NCBI GenBank assembly: GCA_025024175.1
Contig: QCXZ01000042.1
Coordinates: 11,859,501-11,923,500 of the forward strand
DNA length: 64,000 bases
Source of the DNA: Rhyzopertha dominica
Taxonomy: Eukaryota > Arthropoda > Insecta > Coleoptera > Bostrichidae
Direction of reading: 5' to 3'
Shown here: piece after piece, positions 1 through 11,660 of the stretch
How the letters are laid out: every line of letters begins with the position of its first letter
Position numbering within the stretch: the stretch's first letter is position 1
The notes under the pieces: generated by a model
The model's input: the letters and a program-made list of their open reading frames with translations, nothing else
What the model was told of the DNA's origin: nothing
Databases searched by the model: none
Made by a program: the position numbers and the translations under genes

Positions 1-92
1 TATTGAAGATAAATGGTGTTCTGTTTAGCAACTTAAGAAACATGATACCTTATATTCAATCAACAGCTTATAGATGATCCTACAGACTTTTA
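1..92 (+). mobile_element. LINE family-B scrap (C-terminal coding part)
   Basis: A diverged copy of the sequence at about 4230-4325. The two share long words (cttaagaaacatgat, caatcaacagcttatag, gatcctacaga) in the same order. In the better copy the stretch reads WYSAWQLKKHD and QQLIDDPT, which lies just upstream of the Cys/His-rich tail of a jockey/BS-type LINE protein. Here the frame is broken, and the element may continue to the left of the window. Confidence 0.6.
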
Positions 93-2379
93 ATTCACCA
101 AATTCGAATTGTAAGCGAGACCAACGAAACAGAAACACACAAGCCATAAAAAGTAAATGATGATACAAAATTTTCGACATGTCAACAGATAATTGAAAGA
201 TGGCGCAGAACTATAGACCTCGGAAATTATAATCGGGCGTATCAGTTTAATTAACATTCATCAATTAGCATTATTTGATCCATATTCCTTACATAAAATG
301 CTTCTTGTTAATGGTAGAAGCATAGACATAGGTACTTTTATAAAGATTTAATCATATTTTAATTTTAAATATTACAATCATGCCGAAAGAGTATAATATT
401 GCAGATTGCACTAAAGAAATGGCTTAAACTGTTAAAATATGAAAAGACCTGTGAACTATGAACAAGAAACCCGTAAGTTTCCTTATAATTAATCAACCCT
501 ACCCACCTTAAAATTATGCGTGTATCGAAGATATGGCCCACCCATATTTTTTATAGCATACTCATATAATCTTGTGTTCTGTCTTTATATTTGCCTTTTA
601 GTGGGAAGTTAATAATTACACTGCTTATGCTATCTACAAAGTAGCTTCTTCAATAATGCACACAGGCTAAAGAAACCAAAACTAACAACAAGAAGTTTCG
701 TTATTTTATTTCACACTTTCCGCGTATTTAATAAGATGTAACGTCCACAGTTCTACCCTCGGAACGGCACGCGCGTCTCAAAATGAAACTTGTCTAACGG
801 AAGTGATGGAAGAAAATTATTATAGTGTTGTTAGTAATTACGTATCGTATAAGCTGCAGGGGGACCGTGCGAGGGAGCTGGACTCCTGCAGCGTCGGGTC
901 AGACCTCCTGCGGAACCCCAGACAAATCACCCAGCATCCCAAGTCAAACGAGTCCGCTTGAGGAGGACAGTAGCAGTACGATTAAGAACAGAAAAAAGAT
1001 ATTAATATGTTAATGTTGGGACTTTGTTTCAAGCATTATCATCTTGCTAACGCGAAAAGTCCTTGAGCCCACGAGATAATAAAAAAGGTAGTTGCTCTAT
1101 TACTTTTACTCTTTTAAGCTAAAAGCTGAAGAGTTAAATTTCTGGATTTGCGATATCGAAATGCTTTATCACGATTAAACATTATCCTCTTTCTTTAAAC
1201 TATAATAAACAGATAAGAAGTAATGCCATTTTGGTCAATTTGTTTTCCACGCCCAATCCGTATGTAAAATACCAAAATTGTGTCCTGAAACCTTTTTTTT
1301 TACTTTTAAATTTAAGATCATTAGGAACATTCTCGTAATCGTCTGTGTAAAAATCATAATTTCCCTACATCTCACTGTTAGATAATGTGAAATTTCTTTC
1401 GTCGTCCATCACGTTCACTAACATTTCAGAATACTCTCTAATTGAGCGCAAATTGTTAATTTGCTTATGTTTTGATTTCGATAAATATTGACAATGTCTA
1501 GTTTCGACATTCGCCCAACAGATTATAAATCCTTCGACGAAGATCAATTTTATAGGGCATTATGCAAATCAGAAACCAAAAACATTTGCTTTGATTATTT
1601 AGATGACATGAAGGGTGACATGTTATTTCTATGATCTGCTTTGTTACATGCATTTTTGTCACTTAATCCAACCAATGGATTGTTTTCCAAAGCTTTCGAA
1701 TTATAGGTTACATATAGGTATTTTCTTTATATACCGGGGACTGACGGAAGAGCAGATGTAGCATCAATATTGTTGTTGCAATTGTAAAAATGCTCTCTGT
1801 CGCATTTATTTTGTGTACAAAAATTTGTTCAAAATTCAAAATATCTAATGCTATTGTGGTTGAAGTTTAATGGTAAGTATGATTAAAACAAGCAGAAAAC
1901 TATAAAAACAGAATGACGCATTTCGGGTGCATGAAATACATAGCTTTTTATCGTTGTTAGTTGTTAACATGTTTGTATAGCTTTTTTAAAACTCTGCACA
2001 CGTCAGCCTCTTTGAATATATTTAAATAATTCCAAAACGTTTAGTTATAGACTCTATGTTGGGTTGCAAAGGTCATATTAGCATTCTGCTGTAAATAAAA
2101 TAAAGGTATAATAAAAAATTGAATTACCCACTTAAATGTTTGTAGCACCTATGTTACCAATACCCAATTTTCTAAGTAAGAATGACTACATTCTGTGTAT
2201 ACCTCACACTGGACATTTTTTTGTAAATACGTAAATATTCCAGGAGATGTTTTGAAAACGAACAACCGTCACTAATTTGAAGGACAATGGGAATGGTGAA
2301 TGAACCGCCAGGGCATACAACAAAAGCTGATAACAAATATTGATAACCAAATGCGCAAAAGAGAATCAATAGGAACCAT
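93..2379. other. No gene seen; AT-rich with one GC-richer block
   Basis: I see no credible gene or transposon protein here. A GC-richer patch at about 735-990 contains a 62-codon GTG-start frame with no recognisable motif. The rest is AT-rich single-copy-looking DNA with short open frames of the kind expected by chance. Confidence 0.5.
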
Positions 2380-3262
2380 ANTTTTTATGAACAAAAATCA
2401 TGTTGTGCAATGGGTTCACCTCTAAGTACTTTAGCAGCCAATTTGTTTAAGAAAAATTTTGAACAGTTAGCGGTAAACAGTTTTCAGTTTAAGCCAAAAT
2501 GTTGGTATAGGTATGTAGATGACACTTTTGTTATTTGGCCCCACGGTATAGAAGAGTTGGGTAGGTTTGTAAATCATATGAACAGTTAAAATCCTGACAT
2601 AAAATTTACTATGGAATTAGGAAGCAATGGTAGTTTATCTCAGACGAAAGTTCTTTACAAAAAGGAATATATCATCTTAAATCAGTGCTAGTGAGAAATG
2701 GTTATAGCAATAAGAGTATTTGGTCAGTTTTTAATAAAAGTGTTCGTCTAAATCAAGTAAATTCTCGGCCAGGACAAAGAAAATTGAAGTTGAGTTTGCC
2801 TTATGTACAAGGCCTTTCGAAAAAATTAAAAAGGATGCTTAGAAAACACGATATTTTAGTTGTTGATAGTACATATAATAATTTAGATAAAATTTTAAGT
2901 TCTGTTAAAGATAAGGTACATTTAGAGAATGAAGGTGTTTACAAAAGTACTTGTTCTTGCGACAAGTGTTGCATAGGTCAAACTAAAAGAAATGTAGATA
3001 GATAAATCTTCCGTAGCTGAACACTCATATTTGACTAAACACACGACTGACTTTGATAAAACAAAAATTTTACATAAAGAAAAATATTATAACAAACGTC
3101 TAATAAAAGAAGCTATAAAAATTTGTAGGAATACTAATAATTTTAATAGGGATTGTGGAAATTATGAATTAGGTGACATTTGGAAGGCTATTTTGTAGTT
3201 ATCTTTTATCAAGTAGTTCGTGTATATCTAGTAGGTAGGTAGTTCCTTTTTCGTCGTTAGGA
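2380..3262 (+). mobile_element. Penelope-like element, copy 1 (truncated, twice deleted)
   Basis: This is the 3' part of a Penelope-like retroelement (PLE), running from inside the reverse transcriptase through the GIY-YIG endonuclease and about 64 bp of 3' UTR. The UTR start (tagttatcttttatcaagtag, then gtaggtaggtagttcc) is shared with the copies at 22.2-23.3 kb and 35.3-36.2 kb. Homology stops abruptly after cgtcgttagg near 3262. The 5' end is lost at an N (2381). Two internal deletions, of about 165 and 44 bp, are apparent by comparison with the other copies. Confidence 0.85.
2383..3198 (+). pseudogene. PLE reverse transcriptase / GIY-YIG endonuclease, broken
   Basis: Fragment of the PLE protein, which combines a telomerase-like reverse transcriptase with a GIY-YIG nuclease used in target-primed insertion. 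The RT part from 2383 reads FYEQKSCCAMGSPLS and then WYRYVDDTFVIW, so the YVDD catalytic motif is intact. The frame breaks first at an in-frame TAA near 2587, where the minus-strand sister has CAA, and then at a deletion of about 165 bp near 2650. The second half (2685-3005) reads GVYKSTCSCDKCCIGQT, so the YIG tyrosine is Cys. A 44-bp deletion near 2996 shifts the frame and removes the RRLKEH region. The tail (DKSSVAEHSYLTKH to GDIWKAIL) continues in another frame to TAG at 3196-3198. Clearly dead. Confidence 0.85.
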
Positions 3263-3534
3263 AGCTAATAATTTTAGATTAGAAGAAAGAAGGTATCAAC
3301 GAGCAACAGGCACAGATCCGTTGCTATCTACGAGACCTATATATGCAATAACAAGGAAAATAGTCAATAGCCTTCAATGCGAACGCAAGTGAAACAATAA
3401 ATTTATGAAGGTTACGTGCGATTAATTTGCAAACGCAGCAATCTACAAATAACAATACAAAATACTTCACGGTGCGTAAATAAAAAATAAGAGACACTCG
3501 AAATCCTTGTCATCGAAGACAGTTTCTAGATAAT
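3263..3534. other. No gene seen
   Basis: AT-rich filler between two retroelement scraps. It contains no repeat or frame that I recognise. Confidence 0.4.
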
Positions 3535-4200
3535 CCTACCAAAATTAACGCAAGTTGTACCTATCTTTAAATTAGGTGATATACACCAAGTCGAAATAAT
3601 AGACCCATTTCATTACTTAACTTATTTGGCAAAATGTTTGAGTATATTTTTCCCGGATAGGGATTCAAAAAAGAAGTGAAAAGCGAAGCTTTTTTAGCTA
3701 AAGCCCATCCTTTGCTGCATACCCAAATTACAAGTGGATTCTATTTCAAAATATGCAATTAAATTCATCAAAATCGGCACAGTGTTCAGATGGTATCAAG
3801 TATATGACGACATATGTGAGAAAGATAATAGCTCACGAATTGTGTAGGATAACTGACTCAAAATATGTCCATGTAAACGTACTATTCAACATTTCTAGTA
3901 AACGTTAAAATGTACCAGTATAAGTGATAGCAAAGGTATATTAGGGGTTATCCATTCAAAGTTTAGTGCTAATTATATTAATTTCATGTAGTGAGGACTA
4001 CCTGTGTACTGATGATGCCGTGTACTAAGCATTTGATACGATTTATCACCCAATACTGATAGTGAAGCTGGAGAATTTTGGATTGCATGACTGTGTCCTA
4101 CGATAGATCATATATTTCAAAGTAGTCACAATTTGTTGCCATACAGGGGGTCAAATGCAATTACGTTAAAGTCTCGAAGGAAGTACTAGGGTTCCAGAAA
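3535..4200 (+). mobile_element. LINE family-A reverse transcriptase relic
   Basis: A heavily decayed jockey-type reverse transcriptase. Reading across frames gives TQVVPIFKLGD, then RPISLLNLFGKMFEYIF (the NYRPISLL box), then CTDDAVY.AFDTIYHPILIVKLENFGLHDCVL (the TDxxxAFDTxxH palm motif, with one stop). At least three frame changes separate these pieces. The upstream endonuclease and downstream YADD parts are missing. The neighbouring 4225-4700 scrap belongs to a different LINE family, so the two are independent insertions. Confidence 0.65.
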
Positions 4201-4224
4201 ACCTCTGTGGACGGAAGATTTACT

Positions 4225-4700
4225 TCGTGCCCCTTATACCGTTGAAGATGGATGGTATTCTGCTTGGCAACTTAAGAAACATGATATATTCAATCAACAG
4301 CTTATAGACGATCCTACAGAAAAGGCAGCAGGAACTGACCTCCAGAGAAAGTCTTGGGTCACTCTAAATCGCCTTCGCACTGGTCATGGAAAATGCAACT
4401 TTTTTCTTAATAAATGGGATCCATCTATCTATCTATCTTGTGAATGTGGAGACCCCCTCCAAACAATTGCACATATGGTCAACAGATGCCCCCGTACTAC
4501 ATGACCTGGTGGTTTTGCGTCTATCCATCGTGTTGATGAAGGTGTTGAAGATTGGCTTAAGACAATCGAGATCTGATTGGAGTTTTTCTGCGGTTTTCTT
4601 CAAGACTCTATCCAGAATAAATACATACATGTATGTATCTATTCTGGATGGAGCGTAAATGCGATATCTCCTATCGTTGAATGAAAATGATGATTTTCAT
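4225..4700 (+). mobile_element. LINE family-B 3' end (C-terminal coding and 3' UTR)
   Basis: C-terminal part of a BS/jockey-type LINE ORF2. The frame reads WYSAWQLKKHD, RKSWVTLNRLRTGHGKC, then CECGDPLQTIAHMVNRCP, and ends with VEDWLKTIEI and TGA at 4574-4576. The conserved C.C...H...C spacing and the Trp-Leu-Asn-Arg-x-Arg-Thr-Gly box are characteristic of the region after the reverse transcriptase in this LINE group. There is one in-frame TGA at about 4502, between CPRTT and PGGF. The 3' UTR holds the palindrome at 4610-4649. A second, shorter copy sits at 1-92, and a reverse transcriptase relic probably of the same family lies at 15.7-16.3 kb. Confidence 0.7.
4610..4649. repeat. 40-nt near-perfect palindrome
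   Basis: The sequence atccagaata...tattctggat around a catacatgtatg centre is its own reverse complement except for one mismatched pair. It can fold into a hairpin of about 20 bp. It lies in the 3' flank of the family-B LINE scrap. Confidence 0.8.
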
Positions 4701-5499
4701 AAGAATAAATAAAAAAGTTGGATTCAGGTTGTCAAAATAGAGAACTGCGATTATTTGATAACATTTCAAAAATGAACATTTGGAATTTCAGTGAACCATC
4801 TAGGAAATGGACCAACATACTCGAGCAAATGGAAGAACGTTTCCATAACGGACTGAAATGCAGCGATGGATTTATAAGTCTTCATATCACTCCCATTCGC
4901 AGTCATGCTCGTGTCGGCACATTATTTTTCAATCAAACAAACCCGTAGAAATGCATGGAAATAATTGCAATCGTACAAGAGTCGGACAGAAGCCCCTTGC
5001 TGGCCGGAAATTATGTGAAACGATGATACCGTGCGAAGCGACATCGACGACGGAAGGAGGAAATACGCCAGAGGAGGCGATATTAATACGGATGAAAACA
5101 AAACGTCACCTGTGGGAAACGAAACCGAATATTCAGGGAGGCATTTTAATTTCGTTCGGATCGGTAACAAAAAGTCGCGCGGGGAATTTTTCGGCTCATA
5201 ACAGAATTATGACCGCGACACGGGCATTCCTTTGTCGTACACCGGTGGAGCCGGCTGATAATTTGTATGATTTACAGTGGGACTTCTTTGCTCGGGTATC
5301 TGGATGGAGCATCTTTGAAATTGCTGAGCATGAGGTCATGTTTCAAGAGAAGCGGGTCTGTTTCTTTTATGGTTGCGGACGATTGTTTTGCTTCGACCAC
5401 AAAAGCTATCCACCACATACTGATCCTATATACATATGCACCACCTTTTTTTTACAGTGCTGTCGATGGTTTTCGAACTCCTTCCGTACCTTTTGGATC
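4700..5499. other. GC-richer island; no recognised gene
   Basis: Roughly 4940-5260 is clearly GC-richer and non-repetitive (words such as cgacatcgacgacgg and ggcattttaatttcgttcgg). A 243-codon open frame (4858-5589, plus) crosses it, but its product resembles nothing I know and its 3' end lies antisense to a mariner relic, so I do not call it a gene. It is better read as non-coding island sequence. Confidence 0.35.
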
Positions 5500-5985
5500 G
5501 TTTGGATCCTCCACTATGTTCAGATTTTAGATGACCCTATGGAAAGAAGTATAAAGAGGTCAAACTGGGTGATCATGTTCTGCGCCTAGCAATACAACAA
5601 TCAGGAAAATTATGAATTAATCAATTTCACATATTAACGGAGTGATGTGATGGAGCTCCATCGTGTTGGCGAAACAATTGGTATTCGTCCAATACTTGAT
5701 TTCCTTTAACGTCTCGTTGATTGTCTAATTGTTCTGTGATAATAGGTTCAATTAAATTTTCAACTTGCGTATCAATTTCTCGAACAATATGAAGACATTA
5801 GTTGCTCCAACAGCGCACATTATATTCATTCGCACTGCCGTTCGCACGTACATTTAAATATTCTTGTTTAGATTTCTCTGTGGAAGCCTTCTTTGCCTAG
5901 TTCCTACAGAGCTTTGATCTTATGCATCTTACGTATGAGGCACTGTAGCATGTTTCGTATGGATTTTTCTAATGACGATATTTTT
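5500..5985 (-). mobile_element. Mariner-like transposase relic (same family as 27.8-30.1 kb)
   Basis: On the minus strand, fragments match the transposase at 28.4-29.5 kb in order: RKMHKIKAL.ELGKEGF (HTH-linker region), NGSANEYNVRCWS, ENLIEPIITEQLDNQRD, LDEYQLFRQHDGAPSHH (second catalytic Asp present), then RRT.SPSLTSLYFFP.GHLKSEHS. In the last piece the third catalytic Asp of SPD is Ser. About 45 codons between the first and second blocks are missing, and several stops and frame changes are present. No inverted repeats were found. Confidence 0.75.
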
Positions 5986-6940
5986 AAATTTACAAAAAAA
6001 AATACGTGGAATGTCAAAATATACTAAGCAGAACGTACATATGAAGGAATATATACCACCTACAAGACCAAGCAGATCCACGACAACTGTAGTTGAAAAC
6101 TAAAAATTCTTGGCTAGTCAACCAGGAAGACAGTCAGATAGACCCAAGGGCTTTCTTTAGAGCTCACCCTACAGCATCATTTGCAGGATGCCTACATAAA
6201 CTTAAGGATATTATGCTTATCTGCCCATAATATTTTAAGCACATATATCTGGGAATCATTTTCTTACAAAAAGCAGGTTCAATATTTACAACAAGGAGAT
6301 TCACAAAGAAGAGTAGATTTATTGTGAATTTGCTATTTTATGAACGCAAGAAGATAATAATAATTGACGAACGAGTCAAAATTTACCAAAAAATTATTCA
6401 ATAATTGGTATATCAGCTATTTGTGGCTTACAGAAAATCCAATTTTAAATAGAGACCCGCTGTGGCAATTCAATGGTTTTTATGCCATAAAAAACGACAA
6501 AACATTAGCTGTAAATCTGAATGGGGAAATATTATTCCCACTACTGGTCCTCACTAGATCAGTAACCGATCGTCTTGAAAGGATATTTGTCGAAAAACTG
6601 GTAGGGATCAGGACCTTATTGCCGAATCTAACGTCGTTTGACTTTTATAAAAATGACCACACAAAAGATGACGTGAAAATGAAATTGCCCCAACACTTTT
6701 AATACCCCCTCAGCAGCTAGCTATAAAGCTACAAATGAATCCGACTTAAAAAAGGTAAATAAGTTCGAGGAGCTAAATGGAAATATTTTTGAACATTTGA
6801 TTAAACTGTCTAAATGAGTGAGTACTATTTATTTATTTCCAATTATTTTACTGTCTTTCTTATTAGAAGTAAAGAACCAACATGACAGCAGGCCCCCACG
6901 GCACTTTTTGCTGACGGGTACATAAAGTACATGCATACAT
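5986..6940. other. No gene seen
   Basis: AT-rich. A 112-codon open frame at 6364-6702 (plus, TTG start) has no ATG at its head, no recognisable domain and no repeat copy elsewhere in the window. I treat it as chance. Confidence 0.4.
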
Positions 6941-7060
6941 AAAAATGCATGTCTTTTCTATGCCGTCTGCACCGCAACCAACTACAGATACATCTATTTC
7001 GCTATATAGACAGCATGGCATAAAACTTGAATTGACACGATGACAAAGCCACCTAGTTAC
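6941..7060. repeat. Unclassified dispersed repeat, copy A
   Basis: Two blocks are shared with 43608-43718. Block X (aaaatgcatgtc...atctatttcg, 6942-7001) is the reverse complement of the block at 43661-43718. Block Y (gacaaagccacctagttac, ending near 7060) is in the same orientation in both places. Y is therefore inverted relative to X between the two copies, which suggests an element with inverted internal or terminal repeats. It codes for nothing. Confidence 0.6.
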
Positions 7061-7589
7061 TTTTAACGGATACTACTTCCTAAAGGAAGTTATCTGTAAA
7101 CCAACAATTTGTCTTTCTTTTTAGTTTTCTTCTATTATTACATTACAGTGAAGATAAAGATAAATTGTTGATTATTTGAAAACTACTGGTTTTAGCTACA
7201 TACAACCTGGCATCAATCTATTCCGAATTCAATTTTCTGTTAAACAGAGGAAATAAAATGGGTCATTTTATCTAAGTAAAAACGTTATTACCTATTGAAT
7301 AGGTTTTAAACATCCTGTACCTATACATTAGAGCAAAGATTGTGTCCTTTTTTTGAAAGCACATTACAAGTACTGGCATAAACGCTAATAGCTTATTCAG
7401 TGTAGTCGTTCGGATACTAAGTTTTTGCCAATATCTGGGAATTCAATATTTTCCACAAAAATCTTTAAAATCAATAGTAATTAAAAAGGAAGCTACTAAA
7501 TGCCATTTAATATATATACTTGTGGTATAACCAGAAATGATATCTATAATTGCAAAAACATATATTTTAATTCAATTTGCCCGTACAAT
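7061..7589. other. No gene seen
   Basis: AT-rich DNA without a recognisable feature on either strand. Confidence 0.4.
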
Positions 7590-7730
7590 AGAGGTATGCC
7601 TACAAATTTTCCTTGCAAATACCTAAATAAGAAAGTCCAGTGCCTCTGAAAACGCTAAGCAAGGAGCTAGTTAGATCCATCGCCACGTCATCAACTACCC
7701 TATATACTGCTAGATGTTCATTTAATGTAG
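7590..7730 (-). mobile_element. Mariner-like transposase scrap (N-terminal part)
   Basis: The minus-strand reading YRVVDDVAMDLTSSLLSVF.GTGLSYLGI corresponds to NRVVDEMAQ..FAMDPTSSLRNIFTATGLSY in the transposase at 28.4-29.5 kb. Nucleotide similarity is plain: ggatctaactagctcc against ggatccaactagctct, then actggactttcttatt in both. Only about 45 codons survive. It lies 1.6 kb from another relic of the same family on the same strand, but the pieces overlap different parts of the protein and need not come from one insertion. Confidence 0.6.
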
Positions 7731-9024
7731 ATTGGTTCTGCAAGAAATAAGTAATGTCTCTAACATCCACACACTCAGCGTCATAACTAGAAATTGTTTC
7801 TACCCTTTTGATAGTCGAGTTAATCATATTCACCTTATTTCAGAAGCTCAGTCGGAAAACTAGCCAATTTAGTAATAATTTTAATAGCGGTAATGCAGAA
7901 AATTTTAAGTGTTTTCGGCGCCCTACTTCCTTTTTCATTATTTTCTACAACTCGCTTCGTGCAACACACTAACCTGTAAATGAGTCAACGATAGTAAAAC
8001 GTTGCTGAATTGTCAAATTTGAAGTTCAGTGATTTTTGTTTAAAAACTCACATAAAAGTAATAATAATGCTAAATGATGATGAGCAAGTGTTTTGCTGTA
8101 ACCCATCTATGATGGTACTTGACTTCTTCAGCTATAAGATCAGATTATCTAAACAAAATTTAGGTATATGCGTTCAAGATTATGTATTTATATTTCCTTC
8201 GACCGCACTAGCAACCTTGATACTTCATCTTCAACTTTTTTTAAATATTTGCGGTCCATTGCATATCGTCCCGGTATTTTTTCTATTGGTAGTTATCTTC
8301 TTATTAAGTCCTGAAAAACCACTTGAACCTCAAGTGTTTTACGACCCCAGACCAGACCGTATACAATCTTCAACCCCTTCAGAATACAAAAGGGCCCCGT
8401 ACGTTCAAATCTGCCGTGTTTTTCCATACGTAACGGGAAATTTCACTAAATTACATGACAAATTAACCAAGGGCCTCCGCCCCTGCGCTTTCGTTTTAAA
8501 CAATGCCGCCTAACGACGTCAAGTTCCGAACGGGTTGAACTGTAATGCACTTAGCAGTACGTGATACGGTTTCCCGATAGCAGAGAGAACAACCAGAGAG
8601 ATTCGAACACGAAATATTTCCAGGCAATCCTGGGGAGCTCTGGCGGTTTATTAACGAGCTGGATGGTTCGCTGTTGTTTTCTTTGGGAGGAGTGGGGTGG
8701 AAATGTTTGTGCATGCCCGTTGTACATGAGTGTCACGCAAAAACAAGTAAGGGTGGTTCAATAAAAACTAGAGTCATAAAGCCATGAGTAATAGCATAAT
8801 TCATTAGCGTCAGATGCAAGGGGATTGAGTAACTTTTTTCTAAAATAAAACATGGGAAGGTGTAAAGTCTACCATTGGTACAAAGGACATTAGTCTAGGT
8901 GAGTGAAAAATGGTGACCTTTTTACACAGGGCTGAAGTTTGGTGAGGTTATGAGAAAAGATTTATTTATTATCTTTTTTCCATATTTTCATTTCCAGGTT
9001 GCTGTATTTCAGGCTTCCAGCCAC
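7731..9024. other. No recognised gene; GC-richer island at 8330-8760
   Basis: A 167-codon open frame (8010-8513, plus) begins with TTG, is hydrophobic and unrecognisable, and I do not accept it. The island (around ccgcctaacgacgtcaagttcc) is non-repetitive and is one of the candidate conserved non-coding blocks. Confidence 0.35.
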
Positions 9025-10640
9025 ATATAATAATAATAATAAACGACTTTATTACGCACAGTAGGTTAAATACAATCAAAACTATTATTTTGAACGTCAT
9101 ATAAAGAAAAAACGAAAAATATATATATACTGTATTAACCTACCCAATTATACAAACCAAACAAAAATCTTTTTTTTGTAAACTGGGAAGCATAGCGAAG
9201 TCTAGCAAAATGCTATTCTACTTAACCACGCATCCCGAGCTATAAGAAATCAACAAATGCAAGAAAAAACATAATGAAAAAGGCTTAGAATGACGAGAAA
9301 GTCCAGTTGGCAAGCAGATTTCATCTAGTTTGAGTAACAAAAAGGTACTCTTTTAAATCACATTTAAACTTATTAATATTATACAGTTTGAACTGACGTG
9401 GTAAGGCATTGTACAACTTAGCAACATTGAAAGAGAAGCCAATGCGAAACAGAGCTGTACGGTGGCGGGGCACAAACAACTGTCCCTAAATCGAGTGTTT
9501 CTAGAGTGAATATCTGAGTGATATGTAAATCGATCTTTCAAGTTATAGTTAGGAGATGGAATGGTCAGTATTTTATGAACAAAACACTTAAGATGACACT
9601 TCTTACGATTATCCATGTTCAACCAATTTAAGTCATTTATAAACGACGTGATATGATCACGTCTATGCAAACCATAGACATATCGGCAACGTGCATTCTG
9701 TACTTTCTGCACGCGACTTTTCTCGCTGGCATCCAAACAAAACCCATAAATAAAGTCACAATAGTTAAAATGCGATAATACAAGACTTTCACATAATTGT
9801 TTCCTTAGTAAGAAATTAAAAAAATATCTACTCGAATATAGAAATTTTAAAGCAGAGAATGCCCGTTGTATTAGCTTTGTGACATGTTCCCTAAACCGAA
9901 GTGCACTATCTATAATGACACCCAAATTTCGAGTGTGATCAACAAACGGAACATTAACACCTGCTAGAGTTACCGACATAGAATCGCATACATATTTTCT
10001 GACATTTTTATTGCCAAAACACATAACCAGTGATTTAGAAGGGTTTAATTTTAAGTTATGCTTCTCAGACAAAGTTCTGATTCTATCTAGTTCCTCATTA
10101 ATAAGTATAGATGAAGCTAAGCAGTCCTCAAGTCTGAAATGATGATAAATCTGGGTGTCATCAGCATATGCTTGAATCTTACACCTACTCACAGATTTAA
10201 TTATATCAGCAGTATATATAATAAACAATAATGGGCATAGGATAGACCCCTGAGGAACTCCAGTTAATATTTTTGAAGTATTGGAATAACGGTTACTGAA
10301 AAATATTTTTTGACATATATTGCTCAGACAAGATGACACCAAAGAAACTGACGATGAAGAAAATCCACAGTATCTTAACTTAGCACACATCAATCTGTGA
10401 TGAATACTGTCGAAAGCCTTAGAATAATCCAACAATACCAAAATCAACGCTAGACCCTCGTCAGTTGCTCTAATAATGTCATCAACAACACAAGTTAAAG
10501 CTGTATCTGTTGAGAAGCCCTTTCTAAAGCCACACTGATTATTGGGGATGAGGTCATTATTAAGAGCAAATTCATAAATTTGTTTATACAAGATTTTTTC
10601 GAAAATTTTTGAGACAACGTAAAAAAATAAAATTTCTAGT
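9025..10640 (-). mobile_element. 5'-truncated LINE retrotransposon (CR1/L2/jockey-like)
   Basis: The coding strand is minus. It starts abruptly near 10640 inside the reverse transcriptase and ends at a short (ATT)n-type tail at 9025-9043, preceded by AATAAAG. Such microsatellite tails, rather than long poly(A), are usual in CR1/L2/Rex-type LINEs. The 3' UTR occupies about 9044-9320. No target duplication could be identified by eye. Confidence 0.85.
9321..10635 (-). pseudogene. LINE reverse transcriptase (ORF2, 3' part)
   Basis: RNA-dependent DNA polymerase for target-primed reverse transcription. Reading from about 10635: VVSKIFEKILYKQI (N-terminal finger box), NNQCGFRKGFSTDTAL, LLDYSKAFDSIHH (first catalytic Asp), TGVPQGSILCPLLFIIY, IQAYADDTQIYH (intact YADD), LKLNPSKS and RNLGVIID (thumb). 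These are followed by the usual Cys/Tyr-rich C-terminal extension. The frame is open from at least 10591 to about 9480. There a frame change occurs, after which the family-typical tail (FVPRHRTALFRIGFSFNVAKL...) continues in another frame to TGA near 9321. The endonuclease half is missing. Old but well preserved; not mobile by itself. Confidence 0.85.
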
Positions 10641-11384
10641 GGTCATGGGTATGTTATTTAACAATGTACTTACTTGGATTACTCGATTATTTATAAGAAT
10701 ATTGCATATTAGCACTGGAAGAAGTACTTCCAAAGATATTTTTCACCACAAAAGTTTGCATCTGACAAAATTCCAAACTGGTGTCTTTGCACATAGCAAT
10801 TGAACATGCAAAAAAATTGCCGGTGTGAAAAGCGGTACGGTTAGTTTCAAATTTTTTGGAGGAAAGGAGAACAAAAGTTGAAACAGTTTTATGTTGTAAG
10901 AAGGGAGGATGTTCCTCTTAAAGTTCACGTTTGGAAATGACTATAAAGATGATGATTTATTGCTGTAATTTTCTAATAACACCCAACCATTCCGGTTCTG
11001 CCACATTCAAATTTCCCACTCTTTTGGAGTTAAATTGGCAACAATTGCGGTACTCTGTGTATCTAGGGACTTTAAGTGTAATTACCTCCATGCAACGTCT
11101 ATAGTTTTATGCAATTCTTTAAATCAGACAGGCAGTTTCAAAGCAGGCAAACACCAGTTTTTTTCCAATCCATTTTCTGCAAAAATGTCATGTTTTGCCA
11201 ATTAATTTTTTTGTCAGAATTCGCTAGCATTATTTTTTCTCCAGGACCCCTTTCAATATGAATAAAATGGAAAAGTTTTAATACCTGGACCCAAAAAAGC
11301 GACCAAACTTCAAAGAACATTCCCGAATGCCTTTATTACATGTAAACATTCAATTGGTAAATAATTAATAAGCCTATTTATACC
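10641..11384. other. No gene seen
   Basis: AT-rich, with several 60-codon chance frames on both strands. No transposon signature. Confidence 0.4.
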
Positions 11385-11660
11385 GCTCGACCGCTAAACA
11401 CGTCGTAGGAACGAGCGTAAGAAATAAATAACGGACATCGACGTAATAATTCACGCTCAAACAACGGTGACAAGCTTTCTCAGTCATATACATGGGAGCG
11501 CATAAATAAATATGAAACATAATGGCAGCAACGCCATAAACAATTCGTTAAATTACCGATCATTAAATGTAAGCGGTAGGCAGGTAATGGGGTCAAATAA
11601 TAATGGATAATAAGTCGATAAATCGGCGGCCATTATAGTGGGTTGTTTGCGTTTCGAAAC
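11385..11660. other. Candidate conserved non-coding island
   Basis: Dense, non-repetitive sequence with developmental-enhancer texture: gcgcataaataaatatg, acgccataaacaattcg, aattaccgatcatta and ggataataagtcgataaatc. The words resemble Hox/Abd-B-type (TTTATGGC) and forkhead-type sites. No reading frame is supported. The role is inferred from texture only. Confidence 0.3.

Noticed and set aside
4858..5589. 243-codon open frame, plus strand
   Set aside because: No recognisable domain. It crosses a GC-richer island that lowers stop frequency, and its last part is antisense to a mariner transposase relic.
6364..6702. 112-codon open frame, plus strand
   Set aside because: TTG start, no domain, no supporting context.
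8010..8513. 167-codon hydrophobic open frame, plus strand
   Set aside because: TTG start, AT-driven hydrophobic composition (Phe, Leu, Ile), no family resemblance. The second half lies in a candidate non-coding island.
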